In this document: positions 23,542-31,665 of the stretch, piece after piece
Layout: each line of letters starts with the position of its first letter
Numbering within the stretch: position 1 is the first letter of the stretch
Assembly: GCA_037190175.1 (NCBI GenBank)
Contig: JBBCJM010000182.1
Span: 1 to 45,521, forward strand
Direction of reading: 5' to 3'
Origin: JBBCJM01 sp037190175
Lineage (GTDB): Bacteria; Pseudomonadota; Alphaproteobacteria; Rhodobacterales; Rhodobacteraceae
Length of the DNA: 45,521 bases
Translations under genes and position numbers: made by a program
The notes under the pieces: model-generated
Databases searched by the model: none
What the model saw: the letters and a program-made list of their open reading frames with translations, nothing else
What the model was told of the DNA's origin: nothing

Positions 23542-25158
23542 ATGCAGGATCAATGGGCTGCGCTGCGTTCTTATCACGCGCGGGTCGAGGGGCGCGCCAT
23601 CCTGTCGCTGTTCAACGACCCCGGCCGGTTCGCCGCCTTTTCCCGCAGGCTGGACCATGACGAGGGCGCGCTGCTCTTCGACTTCTCCAAGACCAATCTG
23701 GATGCCGAGGGGCTGGGGCTGCTGCTGGATCTGGCCCAGGCCAGCGGGCTGTCGGCCCGGCGCGAGGCGATGTTCCACGGCGAGCCGATCAACGAGACCG
23801 AGGGCCGCGCGGTGCTGCATACCCTGTTGCGCGGCACCGAGCATCCGGGGGTGCGGCCGGACTGGGACCGGGATCAGCAGGAGACCCGGGCGCGGATGCA
23901 GGTTTTCTCGGAACAGGTACGCAGCGGCGCCTATGCCGGCCCGGGCGGCGCCTTCACCGATGTGGTCAATATCGGCATCGGCGGCTCGGACCTCGGCCCC
24001 GCCATGGCGACGCTGGCGCTGGCGCCCTATCACGACGGGCCGCGCACGCATTTCCTGTCGAACGTCGACGGCGCCCATGCGGAGGACATCCTGCGGGGGC
24101 TCGATCCCGCCACCACGCTGGTGCTGATCGCCTCGAAGACCTTCACCACCATCGAGACCATGACCAACGCCGCCACGGTGCGCGACTGGCTGGCCGCCGG
24201 GGTCGCCAATCCGGCGGCGCAGATGGTGGCGGTGTCCTCGGCGGGCGGGAAGGCGGCGGAATGGGGCATCCCGGAAAGCCGGGTCTTCGGCTTCGGCGAC
24301 TTCATCGGCGGGCGCTATTCGATGTGGGGGCCGGTGGGGCTGAGCCTCATGCTGGCCATCGGGCCGGACCGTTTCGAGCAGTTCCTGGACGGCGCCGCGC
24401 ATATGGACCGGCATTTCCGAGAGGCGCCGGCGCAGGATAACCTGCCGCTGCTGCTGGCGCTCACCGGGATCTGGCACAACCAGATCTGCGGCCATGCCAC
24501 CCGCGCCGTGCTGCCCTATGAACAGCGCCTGCTGCGGCTGCCGGCGTATCTGCAACAACTGGAGATGGAATCGAACGGCAAAAGGGTGGCGATGGACGGC
24601 TCCGACCTGACCATCCACTCCGGCCCCGTGGTCTGGGGCGAGCCCGGCACCAACGGCCAGCACGCCTTCTACCAGCTGATCCACCAGGGCACCCGGATCA
24701 TCCCTTGCGAGTTCATGGTGGGCCGCGAGGGGCACGAGCCGCATCTGGCCCATCAGCACCGGCTGCTGGTGGCCAACTGCCTGGCGCAGTCCGAGGCGCT
24801 GCTGCGCGGCCGGTCGCTGGAGGAGGCGCGGGCGATCATGGCGGCCAAGGGCCTGACCGGGGCGGAGCTGGACCGGCAGGCGCGGCACCGGGTGTTCCCG
24901 GGCAACCGGCCCTCCACCACGCTGGCCTACCGGCGGCTGACCCCGCATGTGCTGGGCCAGATCGTGGCGCTTTACGAACATCGGGTGTTCGTGGAGGGGG
25001 TGATGCTGGGCATCAATTCCTTCGACCAGTGGGGGGTGGAGCTGGGCAAGGAACTGGCGCTGGCGCTGGAGCCGGTGCTGGAGGGGCGGCAGGGAACCGA
25101 CGGCAAGGACGGCTCCACCGCCGGGCTCGTCGCCTATATGATGAGCCCCAGCGCCTGA
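23542..25158 (+). CDS. pgi: Glucose-6-phosphate isomerase
   Basis: Interconverts glucose 6-phosphate and fructose 6-phosphate. The 538 residues carry NIGIGGSDLGPAMATLAL, the SIS-domain SKTFTTIETMTNA, FGFGDFIGGRYSMWGPVGLS and, towards the end, GINSFDQWGVELGK, all diagnostic. The catalytic Glu and His regions (ESNGKR; GTNGQHAFYQLIHQGT) are intact. Clustering with zwf and pgl lets fructose 6-phosphate be recycled into the Entner-Doudoroff route, as known in related bacteria. Its last 25 bp overlap the converging glycosyltransferase gene. Confidence 0.97.
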   Translation: MQDQWAALRSYHARVEGRAILSLFNDPGRFAAFSRRLDHDEGALLFDFSKTNLDAEGLGLLLDLAQASGLSARREAMFHGEPINETEGRAVLHTLLRGTEHPGVRPDWDRDQQETRARMQVFSEQVRSGAYAGPGGAFTDVVNIGIGGSDLGPAMATLALAPYHDGPRTHFLSNVDGAHAEDILRGLDPATTLVLIASKTFTTIETMTNAATVRDWLAAGVANPAAQMVAVSSAGGKAAEWGIPESRVFGFGDFIGGRYSMWGPVGLSLMLAIGPDRFEQFLDGAAHMDRHFREAPAQDNLPLLLALTGIWHNQICGHATRAVLPYEQRLLRLPAYLQQLEMESNGKRVAMDGSDLTIHSGPVVWGEPGTNGQHAFYQLIHQGTRIIPCEFMVGREGHEPHLAHQHRLLVANCLAQSEALLRGRSLEEARAIMAAKGLTGAELDRQARHRVFPGNRPSTTLAYRRLTPHVLGQIVALYEHRVFVEGVMLGINSFDQWGVELGKELALALEPVLEGRQGTDGKDGSTAGLVAYMMSPSA

Positions 25159-26339
25159 GCCAGCGGCCGCACCCTTGCCCGCAGCGCCGCCCGCGGATCG
25201 GGCGCCAGCAGGGGGCGCAGGGTGCGGGCATGGGCCTCGGCCCGCGCGGCCATGGCGGTGTCGGCGTGGACGGCATGGCAGGCATCCAGCACTGCCCCGG
25301 CCGTCAGCCGCCCCGCCGGGGGCAACGCCACGCCGGTGCCCAGCCCCTCCAGCACCCGGCCCAGCGTGCGGTGTTCCAGATGCATCGGCAGCACCACCTG
25401 CGGCAGGCCCAGCACCATGCCCCTGGTCAGCGTGCCGTATTGCCCGAAGGACAGCAGCATCCGCGACCGCTGCGCGATCGCCTCCGGCGGCAGCGCCCGC
25501 GGCTCCACCACCATGCCGGAGGCGGCGAGCCGCGCCCGCGTCTCGGCCCCCACCCCGGGCAGGTAGCCGCGCCGGGGCAGGGGCAGGGCGCAGAGCGCCT
25601 CGACCGCCGCCGGCGGCGGGGGCGAGGAGAAATAGACGAAGACCTCCTCCCCGCCCCCGCCCACCGGCAGCAGCGAGGACAGGGTGCAGATCGGCGGCCC
25701 CTCGCGCAGGTGTTCCTCGGGGTCCAGCCCGGGCAGCGAGCGCACCAGCGTCAGGTCGGCGCGATAGAGGGCGGGCAGGGCGCGCAGCGGCGGCAGGCCG
25801 ATGCCGGCGCCGGCGCGGTTGAGGTTGCCCAGCAGCACGGCCTCGTCATGCGGCCGCGCCGCGCCCTCGACCAGCGTGGGGAAGACGGGGTGCCGCCAGT
25901 GCGGCAGGATGAAGGCATTGCCGGTGGAAACCGAGCGGATCGGCACCCCCTTGGCCTGCAACGCCTGCACCGCCACCAGCACCAGCGGCGCATAGTCGGC
26001 GATCACCAGGCCGATGCCGTTGCCCAGCAGGGTGCCCTGCCACCAGAGCAGGTGGCGCGCCAGCAGCGCCTCGTCGTCGAAGCCCACCTCGCCCAGGAAC
26101 TGGCCAAAGCTTCCCGCGCTGCGCCCCCGCACCCGGTCGGGGCGGAAGCCCAGGTAGGGGCCGCGGACCACCTTGGCGCCCACCTCCGCCAGTTCCTCGG
26201 CGTGCCGCACCTGCCCCAGCACCGCCAGATAGTCGGCGCCGGGACCGAAGGCGCGGGCCATCTCGCGCAGGCTCACCACATGGCCGCGGCCGCCGCCGGC
26301 CTCGTTCGCCAGAAGGATGCGCGGGCGGCGCCGGATCAT
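25134..26339 (-). CDS. Glycosyltransferase-like protein, GT-B fold (GT1/MurG type)
   Basis: 401 residues. The N-terminus opens with ILLANEAGGGRGHVVSLREM, a glycine-rich loop like that of MurG/UGT enzymes. The C-terminal half has SFGQYGTLTRGMVLGLPQVV followed by LPMHLEHRTLGRVLEGLGTG, the nucleotide-sugar-binding signature of GT1-type glycosyltransferases, although the usual His of HGG is replaced in FGQYGT. The acceptor is unknown; lipid or antibiotic glycosylation are possibilities. It starts 1 bp after the ridA stop and is probably cotranscribed. Its tail overlaps the end of pgi, so the two transcripts run into each other. Confidence 0.78.
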   Translation of the reverse strand: MIRRRPRILLANEAGGGRGHVVSLREMARAFGPGADYLAVLGQVRHAEELAEVGAKVVRGPYLGFRPDRVRGRSAGSFGQFLGEVGFDDEALLARHLLWWQGTLLGNGIGLVIADYAPLVLVAVQALQAKGVPIRSVSTGNAFILPHWRHPVFPTLVEGAARPHDEAVLLGNLNRAGAGIGLPPLRALPALYRADLTLVRSLPGLDPEEHLREGPPICTLSSLLPVGGGGEEVFVYFSSPPPPAAVEALCALPLPRRGYLPGVGAETRARLAASGMVVEPRALPPEAIAQRSRMLLSFGQYGTLTRGMVLGLPQVVLPMHLEHRTLGRVLEGLGTGVALPPAGRLTAGAVLDACHAVHADTAMAARAEAHARTLRPLLAPDPRAALRARVRPLAQALGLII

Positions 26340-26340
26340 C

Positions 26341-26694
26341 TCACGTCAGCGCGGCGGTGACGATGACCTCGACCTTGTACTCGGGCGCGGCCAGCTTCGC
26401 CTCGCCGGTGGCGCGGGCGGGGGTATGGCCCTGCGGCACCCAGGCGTCCCAGACGCCGTTCATCTCGGCGAAGTCGGCGATGTCGGCCAGCCAGATCTGG
26501 GCCGAGAGGATGCGGGTCTTGTCGGTGCCGGCCGCGGCGAGGATGCGGTCCACCTCGGCCAGGCAGGCGCGGGTCTGCTCGGCCACGCTGGCGCCCGGGG
26601 TGCCGACCTGGCCCGCCAGCCAGCAGATGCCGTTGTAGCACACGGCCTCGGACATGCGGCGGCCGGTGCCGATGCGGCGGATGTCGTCGTTCAT
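26341..26694 (-). CDS. RidA family protein (enamine/imine deaminase or homologue)
   Basis: 117 residues from ATG 26694; an upstream extension to 26814 is not convincing. The YjgF/RidA fold is shown by VCYNGICWLAGQVG, TRACLAEVDRILAAAGTDKT and the C-terminal PARATGEAKLAAPEYKVEV, with the conserved Arg that contacts the substrate carboxylate. RidA hydrolyses 2-aminoacrylate released by PLP enzymes; many homologues have other substrates. It leads a two-gene unit with the glycosyltransferase. Confidence 0.9.
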   Translation of the reverse strand: MNDDIRRIGTGRRMSEAVCYNGICWLAGQVGTPGASVAEQTRACLAEVDRILAAAGTDKTRILSAQIWLADIADFAEMNGVWDAWVPQGHTPARATGEAKLAAPEYKVEVIVTAALT

Positions 26695-26808
26695 GGGGAA
26701 CTCCCGTTGGTTGCCCGGCCTTGCTAGCCGCCCGGGCGGGCCAAGGAAAGGGCGGAGCGGGCGAAGTCGGGGGTGGACATCGGCGCAAAACAACTTATGG
26801 TTGCGAAT

Positions 26809-26820
26809 TGACAAATGTCA
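26809..26820. promoter_or_regulatory. Palindrome between divergent ridA and small membrane gene
   Basis: TGACA-AA-TGTCA is a perfect 5-bp dyad with a 2-bp centre in the 153-bp gap between the two start codons. It is a plausible operator for an unidentified dimeric regulator; I cannot name the protein. Confidence 0.35.
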
Positions 26821-26847
26821 TGTCCGGGACAAGGTGAGGACAAAGCC

Positions 26848-27111
26848 ATGGTCATCCTGTTCATCCTGTCGGCAGCGGTCCTTGCCCTTGGCCTGGCCGT
26901 GCTCTTGCAGCGCCCCGCGCCGACGGACGAGGAGGCGGCGCTCCGGGCGGCGCATCTGCGGCTGCAGGCGCGCCCCGGCCCCGGACCCGCGCCGGGCTCC
27001 ACCGCGATGCGCGCGGCGCTGCTGCAGGAACGGATGGCCCCGCCCCCCGCCCGCAGCCGCCCGGCGGCGAACCGCGCCCGCCACCGGGTCTGGCGCGATC
27101 GGCCCGCTTGA
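26848..27111 (+). CDS. Small membrane-anchored protein, unknown function
   Basis: 87 residues from ATG 26848, with AAGGTGAGGA upstream. Residues 1-21 (MVILFILSAAVLALGLAVLL) form one transmembrane helix. The rest is a short, Arg/Pro/Ala-rich cytoplasmic or periplasmic tail with a predicted helix near residues 30-43. I recognise no family. It ends 34 bp before the tRNA-Gly gene. Confidence 0.55.
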   Translation: MVILFILSAAVLALGLAVLLQRPAPTDEEAALRAAHLRLQARPGPGPAPGSTAMRAALLQERMAPPPARSRPAANRARHRVWRDRPA

Positions 27112-27145
27112 CGACCACCCGCGCTTGGCTTAGGTCGGAAGCCGC

Positions 27146-27219
27146 GCGGGTGTAGCTCAATGGCAGAGCAGAAGCTTCCCAAGCTTACGACGAGGGTTCG
27201 ATTCCCTTCACCCGCTCCA
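27146..27219 (+). tRNA. tRNA-Gly (anticodon CCC)
   Basis: 74 nt including encoded CCA. Acceptor arms GCGGGTG / CACCCGC pair fully, the D-arm is GCTC...GAGC, and the T-arm is AGGG-TTCGATT-CCCT. The anticodon loop TTCCCAA gives CCC, which reads GGG. The 3' end (27207-27222) is duplicated 1.3 kb downstream, so this tRNA gene appears to be an integration target that was restored on insertion. Confidence 0.95.
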
Positions 27220-27222
27220 ATC
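27207..27222 (+). repeat. attL-like direct repeat in the tRNA-Gly 3' end
   Basis: TTCACCCGCTCCAATC, made of the T-arm/acceptor end, CCA and three bases beyond the tRNA. It is identical to 28506-28521. Confidence 0.7.
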
Positions 27223-27476
27223 ATCCGCATATGCGCATGATTTCCCTGCCCGGCGTTGCTCTATCCGCCGACAGATGGGCCGGCCGCTCGGAGAACCCAG
27301 ATCGACACGGTGATCTTGCCGGACGGGACCGGGCGCCAGACCTTGGCGACCTAACCTCACCCTGCTGAAATGGTATGGGAAAATTTCCGACGCGGTGGCA
27401 CTATTCCGCGAAGCGGAGGGAGCTGTTCGGCGGCGGGGACGTTTTCCCGCCAGTGGCGGCTGTTGAAGGCGAAGCG

Positions 27477-28121
27477 ATGGCAGAAGCGGAAATCATCGGC
27501 GCGTTCAGCGAGTATGACGCTGCGCGCCTGAGCGGCCTGTCCCAGCACCAGATACGGGCCTGGGACCGGACCGGCTTTTTCAAGCCGTCTCTGGCCGAAG
27601 AGAACCGCAGGCTGCCGTTCAGCCGGGTCTATTCCTTCCGGGACATCGTTTCCCTGCGCGTCCTCGGTCAGCTTCGGAACACGCACAAGGTACCCTTGCA
27701 ACATCTGCGCAAGGTCTCTGACAAGCTGCACGAGATGGGCGATGCCAAATGGTCGACTTGCACCCTCTATGTCCTTGGCCGCAAGGTCGTGTTCACCGAT
27801 CCTGGGGACCAGATGCGCAAGGAAGTGGTCAGCGGGCAGCGCGTATTCGATATTCCGCTGCACGTCGCGATCTCCGACACCCGCCAGGCCATCGCCAAAT
27901 TGAACCAGCGGGGCGCGGCCGAGGCCGGGCATGTCGTCCAGCAACGGTTTGTGATGCAGGGCGATCCCGTTTTCGAAGGAACCCGCATCCCGGTCGCCAC
28001 CGTCCTGCGCTATCTTGAGGCCGGCTATGATGCCCAGGCGATCATCCGGGCCTTCCCCGACCTGACAGCGGCAGATGTCGAGGCGGCCCGGGCCTACCAG
28101 AGCGGCGCGCGCGCCGCATAA
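27477..28121 (+). CDS. MerR-like/DUF433 antitoxin-type protein
   Basis: 214 residues from ATG 27477; a GAAGG-like ribosome site lies 7-11 nt upstream, and the frame remains open to 27375. The N-terminus (about 10-70) is a MerR-type helix-turn-helix: YDAARLSGLSQHQIRAWDRT, then VYSFRDIVSLRVLGQLR. The C-terminus (about 153-205) is a DUF433 domain: GDPVFEGTRIPVATVLRYLE, AGYDAQAIIRAFPDLT. Stand-alone DUF433 proteins usually pair with PIN-like DUF5615 toxins as antitoxins; this longer form adds its own DNA-binding part and so probably autoregulates. The stop overlaps the next start by 1 nt (TAATG). Confidence 0.82.
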   Translation: MAEAEIIGAFSEYDAARLSGLSQHQIRAWDRTGFFKPSLAEENRRLPFSRVYSFRDIVSLRVLGQLRNTHKVPLQHLRKVSDKLHEMGDAKWSTCTLYVLGRKVVFTDPGDQMRKEVVSGQRVFDIPLHVAISDTRQAIAKLNQRGAAEAGHVVQQRFVMQGDPVFEGTRIPVATVLRYLEAGYDAQAIIRAFPDLTAADVEAARAYQSGARAA

Positions 28122-28498
28122 TGGCACCGGCCGGCGCGCTCGGATTTCTGACAGACCAGAACGTCCCCGAGGATGTCGTCAGGTGCCTTTCGGACCGCGG
28201 GCATCTCGTCTCGCGGGTCCGCGACGAAATGCCTGTCAACTCGCCCGATCAGGTCGTGGCGATGGCCGCTATCAATGCCGGCCGCATCCTGGTCTCGTGG
28301 GACCGCGATTTCGGCCACCAGAGATTCATGCAGGAACGCTTCGCAAGGCTAAATCGCATCGGCTTTTCGTGCCCCGAGCCGCAGGGCGCCACCCGCCTGC
28401 TGGTGGTCTTCGATGTGATCGAGTTCGTCTTTGCCCGCGCCGCCGGCCAGCCGGTGCGGGTCAGGATCGGCAAGGACAAGATCCAGATCGACTGCTAG
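28121..28498 (+). CDS. PIN-like ribonuclease toxin (DUF5615 type)
   Basis: 125 residues. The N-terminal LGFLTDQNVPEDVVRCL supplies the first acidic metal ligand (Asp12), and RILVSWDRDFGHQRF supplies Asp61 and Asp63; this arrangement (Dx N...WDRDF) is that of DUF5615/Mut7-C-like PIN domains. It is translationally coupled to the MerR/DUF433-like gene and ends 7 bp before the att-like repeat at 28506. Most likely the toxin of a type II pair; catalytic activity is inferred from family, not shown. Confidence 0.82.
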   Translation: MAPAGALGFLTDQNVPEDVVRCLSDRGHLVSRVRDEMPVNSPDQVVAMAAINAGRILVSWDRDFGHQRFMQERFARLNRIGFSCPEPQGATRLLVVFDVIEFVFARAAGQPVRVRIGKDKIQIDC

Positions 28499-28505
28499 CG
28501 CAAGC

Positions 28506-28521
28506 TTCACCCGCTCCAATC
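28506..28521 (+). repeat. attR-like direct repeat (tRNA-Gly 3' end copy)
   Basis: Identical 16 bp to 27207-27222, preceded by CGCAAGC, which recalls the AAGCTT next to the anticodon stem but not in order. No second tRNA can be folded here, so it is a fragment. Confidence 0.7.
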
Positions 28522-28740
28522 CTCTCTCCCTGCTGACCGGCCCGGCTCGTCGCCCGGCTGCGCCGCGCCCTTCGGTGTAAGACCGAAGCGGCTGCGAGAC
28601 CGATGAGGGGCCGCGGGGGGTTGCCTTGGGGCCGGGGCTTGTCCAATCTGGCCGCCATCGAAATCGCCGGCCGCGGCCCAGCCCAGGCCGGCCCCCGAAC
28701 GGGGCCAACCCGTCGGGCTTCAGGGATGGAACAGGCCGGA

Positions 28741-29247
28741 ATGCCCCGCGCCCTCGTGCTTTACGTGCGCATCGTCGAGGCGGTGAACTATCGCGTCGGG
28801 CGGATGGCGATGTATCTGCTGTTCGTGCTGGCGGGCGTGCTGCTGTGGTCGGTGGTCGCCAAGGCGTTCTTCCGCCCCGCGCTCTGGACCCAGGAGATGG
28901 CGCAGTTCACCATGGTGGGCTATTTCGTCCTGGGCGGGGCCTATTCGCTGATCCTGGGCGCGAATGTGCGGATGGACCTGCTCTACGGCCGCTGGTCGGT
29001 GCGGCGGCGCGCGGCGGCGGATTGCGTGACCGTCTTCGCGCTGATCGTTTTCCTGGCGGTGCTGCTCTGGGGCGGGATCGACAGCACGATCTATGCGCTG
29101 GAGGTGGGGGAACGCTCGCGTACCGTCTGGCGGCCCTACATGGCGCCGATCAAGATCGTGATCTGCATCGGGGTGATCCTGATGCTGCTGCAGTCCTTCG
29201 CCTTCCTGATCCGCGACATCGCCACCCTGCGCGGGGAGCGCATCTGA
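28741..29247 (+). CDS. TRAP transporter small permease subunit (DctQ family)
   Basis: 168 residues from ATG 28741; ATG 28726 is an in-frame alternative, and the ribosome site is weak for both. Four hydrophobic helices are visible (about 20-40, 53-75, 88-110 and 130-152), with ALWTQEMAQFTMVGYFVLGG near helix 2 and VRMDLLYGRW after it, as in the family. It overlaps the DctM gene (TGATG) and begins the second TRAP operon of the window, 220 bp after the tRNA-linked element. That gap contains nothing I recognise. Confidence 0.9.
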   Translation: MPRALVLYVRIVEAVNYRVGRMAMYLLFVLAGVLLWSVVAKAFFRPALWTQEMAQFTMVGYFVLGGAYSLILGANVRMDLLYGRWSVRRRAAADCVTVFALIVFLAVLLWGGIDSTIYALEVGERSRTVWRPYMAPIKIVICIGVILMLLQSFAFLIRDIATLRGERI

Positions 29248-30572
29248 TGTCCTATGAGATGATCGCGCTGACGATGTTCGCCGGCATGATGCTCCTGCTG
29301 CTGACCGGGCAGCGGGTCTTCGCCGGGATCGGCTTCGTCGCCGTGGTGGCGGCGCTGGCGCTCTGGGGCGACGGCGGGTCGAACATCGCCTTCACCAGCG
29401 CCATCAAGCTGATGAACTGGTATCCGATGCTGACCCTGCCGATGTTCGTCTGGATGGGCTATGTCATGTCGGAAACCCGCATGGCGGACGACCTCTACCG
29501 GATGTTCCATGTCTGGTTCGGGCCGATCCCCGGCGGGCTGGCCATCGGGACCATCCTGCTGATGGTGCTGGTTTCCGCCATGAACGGGTTGTCGGTGGCG
29601 GGGCTGGCCATCGGCGCCACCATCGCGCTGCCGGAACTGCTGAAGCGCGGCTACGACAAGCGGATGGTCACCGGCATCATCCAGGGCGGATCCTCGCTGG
29701 GCATCCTGGTGCCGCCCTCCATCGTGCTGGTGCTCTATGCCATGATCGCCCGCCAGCCGGTGGGGCAGCTGTGGCTGGCCGGGGTGTTTCCCGGGCTGCT
29801 GATGGCGGGGCTGTTCCTGGTCTATGTGGTGATCCGCTGCGGGCTGAACCCCAGGCTGGGCCCGGTGCTGCCGAAGGAGGAACTGGCCACCATCACCCGG
29901 GGCGAGAAGCTGCGCCTGCTGAGCGCCGGCATCCTGCCGGTGGGGATCTTCGCCTCGATGATGGGGCCCTTCGTCGCGGGCTATTTCAGCCTGGTGGAAA
30001 GCTCGGTCGTGGGCGCGCTGATCGCCACGCTGGTGGCGCTGGCCCGCCGGCGGCTGACGCGGAAGATCTTCGAGACCTGTATGGTCAATACCCTCGGCGT
30101 CTCCTGCATGTTCATGTGGATCCTGCTGGCGGCGCTGGCCTTCGGCGCGGTGTTCGACGGGCTGGGCGCGGTCAAGGCCATCGAGGCGCTGTTCCTGGAG
30201 GATCTGGGGCTGGGGCCGTGGGGGGTGATGATCCTGATGCAGGTGTCGTTCCTGCTGATGGGAATGTTCCTGGACGACACCGCGATGCTGGTGATCGTGG
30301 CGCCGCTCTACATCCCCTTGGTGCGGGAGCTGGGGTTCGACCTGATCTGGTACGGCGTGCTCTACACCATCACCTGCCAGGTGGCCTATATCACGCCCCC
30401 CTTCGGCTATAACCTGTTCCTGATGCGGGCCATGGCGCCCGACCATGTCTCGCTGGCCGATATCTATCGCTCCATCGTGCCCATCGTGGCGCTGATGCTG
30501 CTCACGCTCGTCATCATCATGATCTTCCCGCAGATCGCGCTGTGGCTGCCCCAGCAGGTCTACGGACGCTGA
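29247..30572 (+). CDS. TRAP transporter large permease subunit (DctM family)
   Basis: 441 residues from ATG 29247 overlapping the dctQ stop. Helix-rich throughout; LPMFVWMGYVMSETRMADDL, VLVSAMNGLSVAGLAIG, GGSSLGILVPPSIVLVLYAM and TPPFGYNLFLMRAM are family stretches. FLLMGMFLDDTAMLVIVAPL shows the second internal repeat. It works with the adjacent DctQ and DctP subunits in sodium-coupled import. The substrate is not evident from context; alpha-keto acids or other carboxylates are usual for this subgroup. Confidence 0.95.
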   Translation: MSYEMIALTMFAGMMLLLLTGQRVFAGIGFVAVVAALALWGDGGSNIAFTSAIKLMNWYPMLTLPMFVWMGYVMSETRMADDLYRMFHVWFGPIPGGLAIGTILLMVLVSAMNGLSVAGLAIGATIALPELLKRGYDKRMVTGIIQGGSSLGILVPPSIVLVLYAMIARQPVGQLWLAGVFPGLLMAGLFLVYVVIRCGLNPRLGPVLPKEELATITRGEKLRLLSAGILPVGIFASMMGPFVAGYFSLVESSVVGALIATLVALARRRLTRKIFETCMVNTLGVSCMFMWILLAALAFGAVFDGLGAVKAIEALFLEDLGLGPWGVMILMQVSFLLMGMFLDDTAMLVIVAPLYIPLVRELGFDLIWYGVLYTITCQVAYITPPFGYNLFLMRAMAPDHVSLADIYRSIVPIVALMLLTLVIIMIFPQIALWLPQQVYGR

Positions 30573-30583
30573 CAACCCCCCGA

Positions 30584-30602
30584 GGGGCGGGAGAACCGCC
30601 CC
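30584..30602. promoter_or_regulatory. Intercistronic hairpin between dctM and dctP
   Basis: GGGGCGG-GAGAA-CCGCCCC is a 7-bp stem with a 5-nt loop, 11 bp after dctM and 22 bp before dctP. The stem sequence is the same as that of the hairpin in the other TRAP operon (16881-16904). Confidence 0.6.
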
Positions 30603-30624
30603 CGCCAACCCGACGGAGGACGAC

Positions 30625-31665
30625 ATGACCACGACCAGACGGAAGTTCCTGACCACCGGCGCGCTGGGCGGCGCGGCGGCGCTGGCCGCGCCTGCGGTCC
30701 ATGCCCAGGCCGCGCCGATCAAGTGGCGGATGCAGACCTATGCCGGTGCCGCGCTGGGCGAGCATGTCTGCAAGCCCGCCATCGACATGTTCAACCAGAT
30801 CGCCGCCGGGCAGATGGAGATCGAGCTTTACTACGCCGACCAGCTGGTCCCGACCTCCGAGCTGTTCCGGGCGATGCAGACCGGCACCATCGACGCGGTG
30901 CAGTCCGACGACGATTCGATGCAGTCGCCGACCGAGGTCACCGTCTTCGGCGGCTACTTCCCCTTCGCCAGCCGCTATAGCCTCGACGTGCCAGTGCTGT
31001 TCAACCAGTACGGGCTGAAGCAGATCTGGGAAGAGGAATACGGCAAGGTCGGCGTGCAGCACATCTCGGCCGGCGCCTGGGACCCCTGCCATTTCGCCAC
31101 CAAGGATCCGATCCGCTCGCTGGCCGATCTGGAGGGCAAGCGGGTGTTCACCTTCCCCACCGCCGGCCGGTTCCTGGCGCAGTTCGGCGTGGTGCCGGTG
31201 CAGCTGCCGTGGGAGGACATCCAGGTCGCCTTGCAGACGGGCGAGCTGGACGGCATCGCCTGGTGCGGGATCACCGAGGACTATACCGTGGGCTGGGCCG
31301 ACGTGACGCGGTACTTCCTGACCAACAACATCTCGGGCGCCCGGATCGGGCATTTCTTCGCCAACAAGGCGAAATGGGACGCGGTGCCCGACAACCTGAA
31401 GCTGCTGATGCAGGTCTGTTTCGAGCAGTCGCACTACTATCGCCAGTGGTGGTACTGGGGCGGCGAGGCCGACCTGCGGGTGAACGGACCGCTGCTGGAA
31501 CTGACCTCGATCCCCGATGCCGAATGGGCCACGGTGGAAGACAAGGCCCGCGAGTTCTGGGACGAGATCGCGGCGGAATCCGAGGTGAAGGCCCGCGTGG
31601 TGGAGATCTTCAAGCAGTACAACGACGTGATGGCCAAGGCCGGCCGGCCCTACCGCTACGGCTGA
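30625..31665 (+). CDS. TRAP transporter periplasmic solute-binding protein (DctP/TakP-like)
   Basis: 346 residues. TTTRRKFLTTGALGGAAALA is a twin-arginine signal ending in AVHAQA. The mature protein contains VTVFGGYFPFASRYS, FTFPTAGRFLAQFG, VALQTGELDGIAWCG and QWWYWGGEADLRVNG. This pattern resembles the TakP-like group that binds 2-oxo acids and related carboxylates as dimers; the exact ligand is not decided. Shine-Dalgarno GGAGGA lies upstream. It is last in the operon, and its stop overlaps the converging RACo-like gene by 10 bp. Confidence 0.93.
   Translation: MTTTRRKFLTTGALGGAAALAAPAVHAQAAPIKWRMQTYAGAALGEHVCKPAIDMFNQIAAGQMEIELYYADQLVPTSELFRAMQTGTIDAVQSDDDSMQSPTEVTVFGGYFPFASRYSLDVPVLFNQYGLKQIWEEEYGKVGVQHISAGAWDPCHFATKDPIRSLADLEGKRVFTFPTAGRFLAQFGVVPVQLPWEDIQVALQTGELDGIAWCGITEDYTVGWADVTRYFLTNNISGARIGHFFANKAKWDAVPDNLKLLMQVCFEQSHYYRQWWYWGGEADLRVNGPLLELTSIPDAEWATVEDKAREFWDEIAAESEVKARVVEIFKQYNDVMAKAGRPYRYG

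Larger units (their letters stand above)
27207..28521 (+). mobile_element. Candidate tRNA-Gly-inserted element carrying a toxin-antitoxin pair
   Basis: The 16-bp sequence TTCACCCGCTCCAATC occurs at 27207-27222 (tRNA 3' end) and again at 28506-28521, like the left and right attachment sites of an integrated element. The 1.3 kb between holds only the MerR/DUF433-like and PIN-like genes and a 254-bp leader region (27223-27476) with no gene that I can see. No integrase is present, so it is either a remnant or a passenger moved by a recombinase in trans. Base composition is less GC-rich than the flanks. Confidence 0.65.

Noticed and set aside
28506..28521. Second tRNA-Gly gene
   Set aside because: Only the last 16 bases match; no D-arm, anticodon arm or T-arm can be folded upstream, so it is an att-like fragment.
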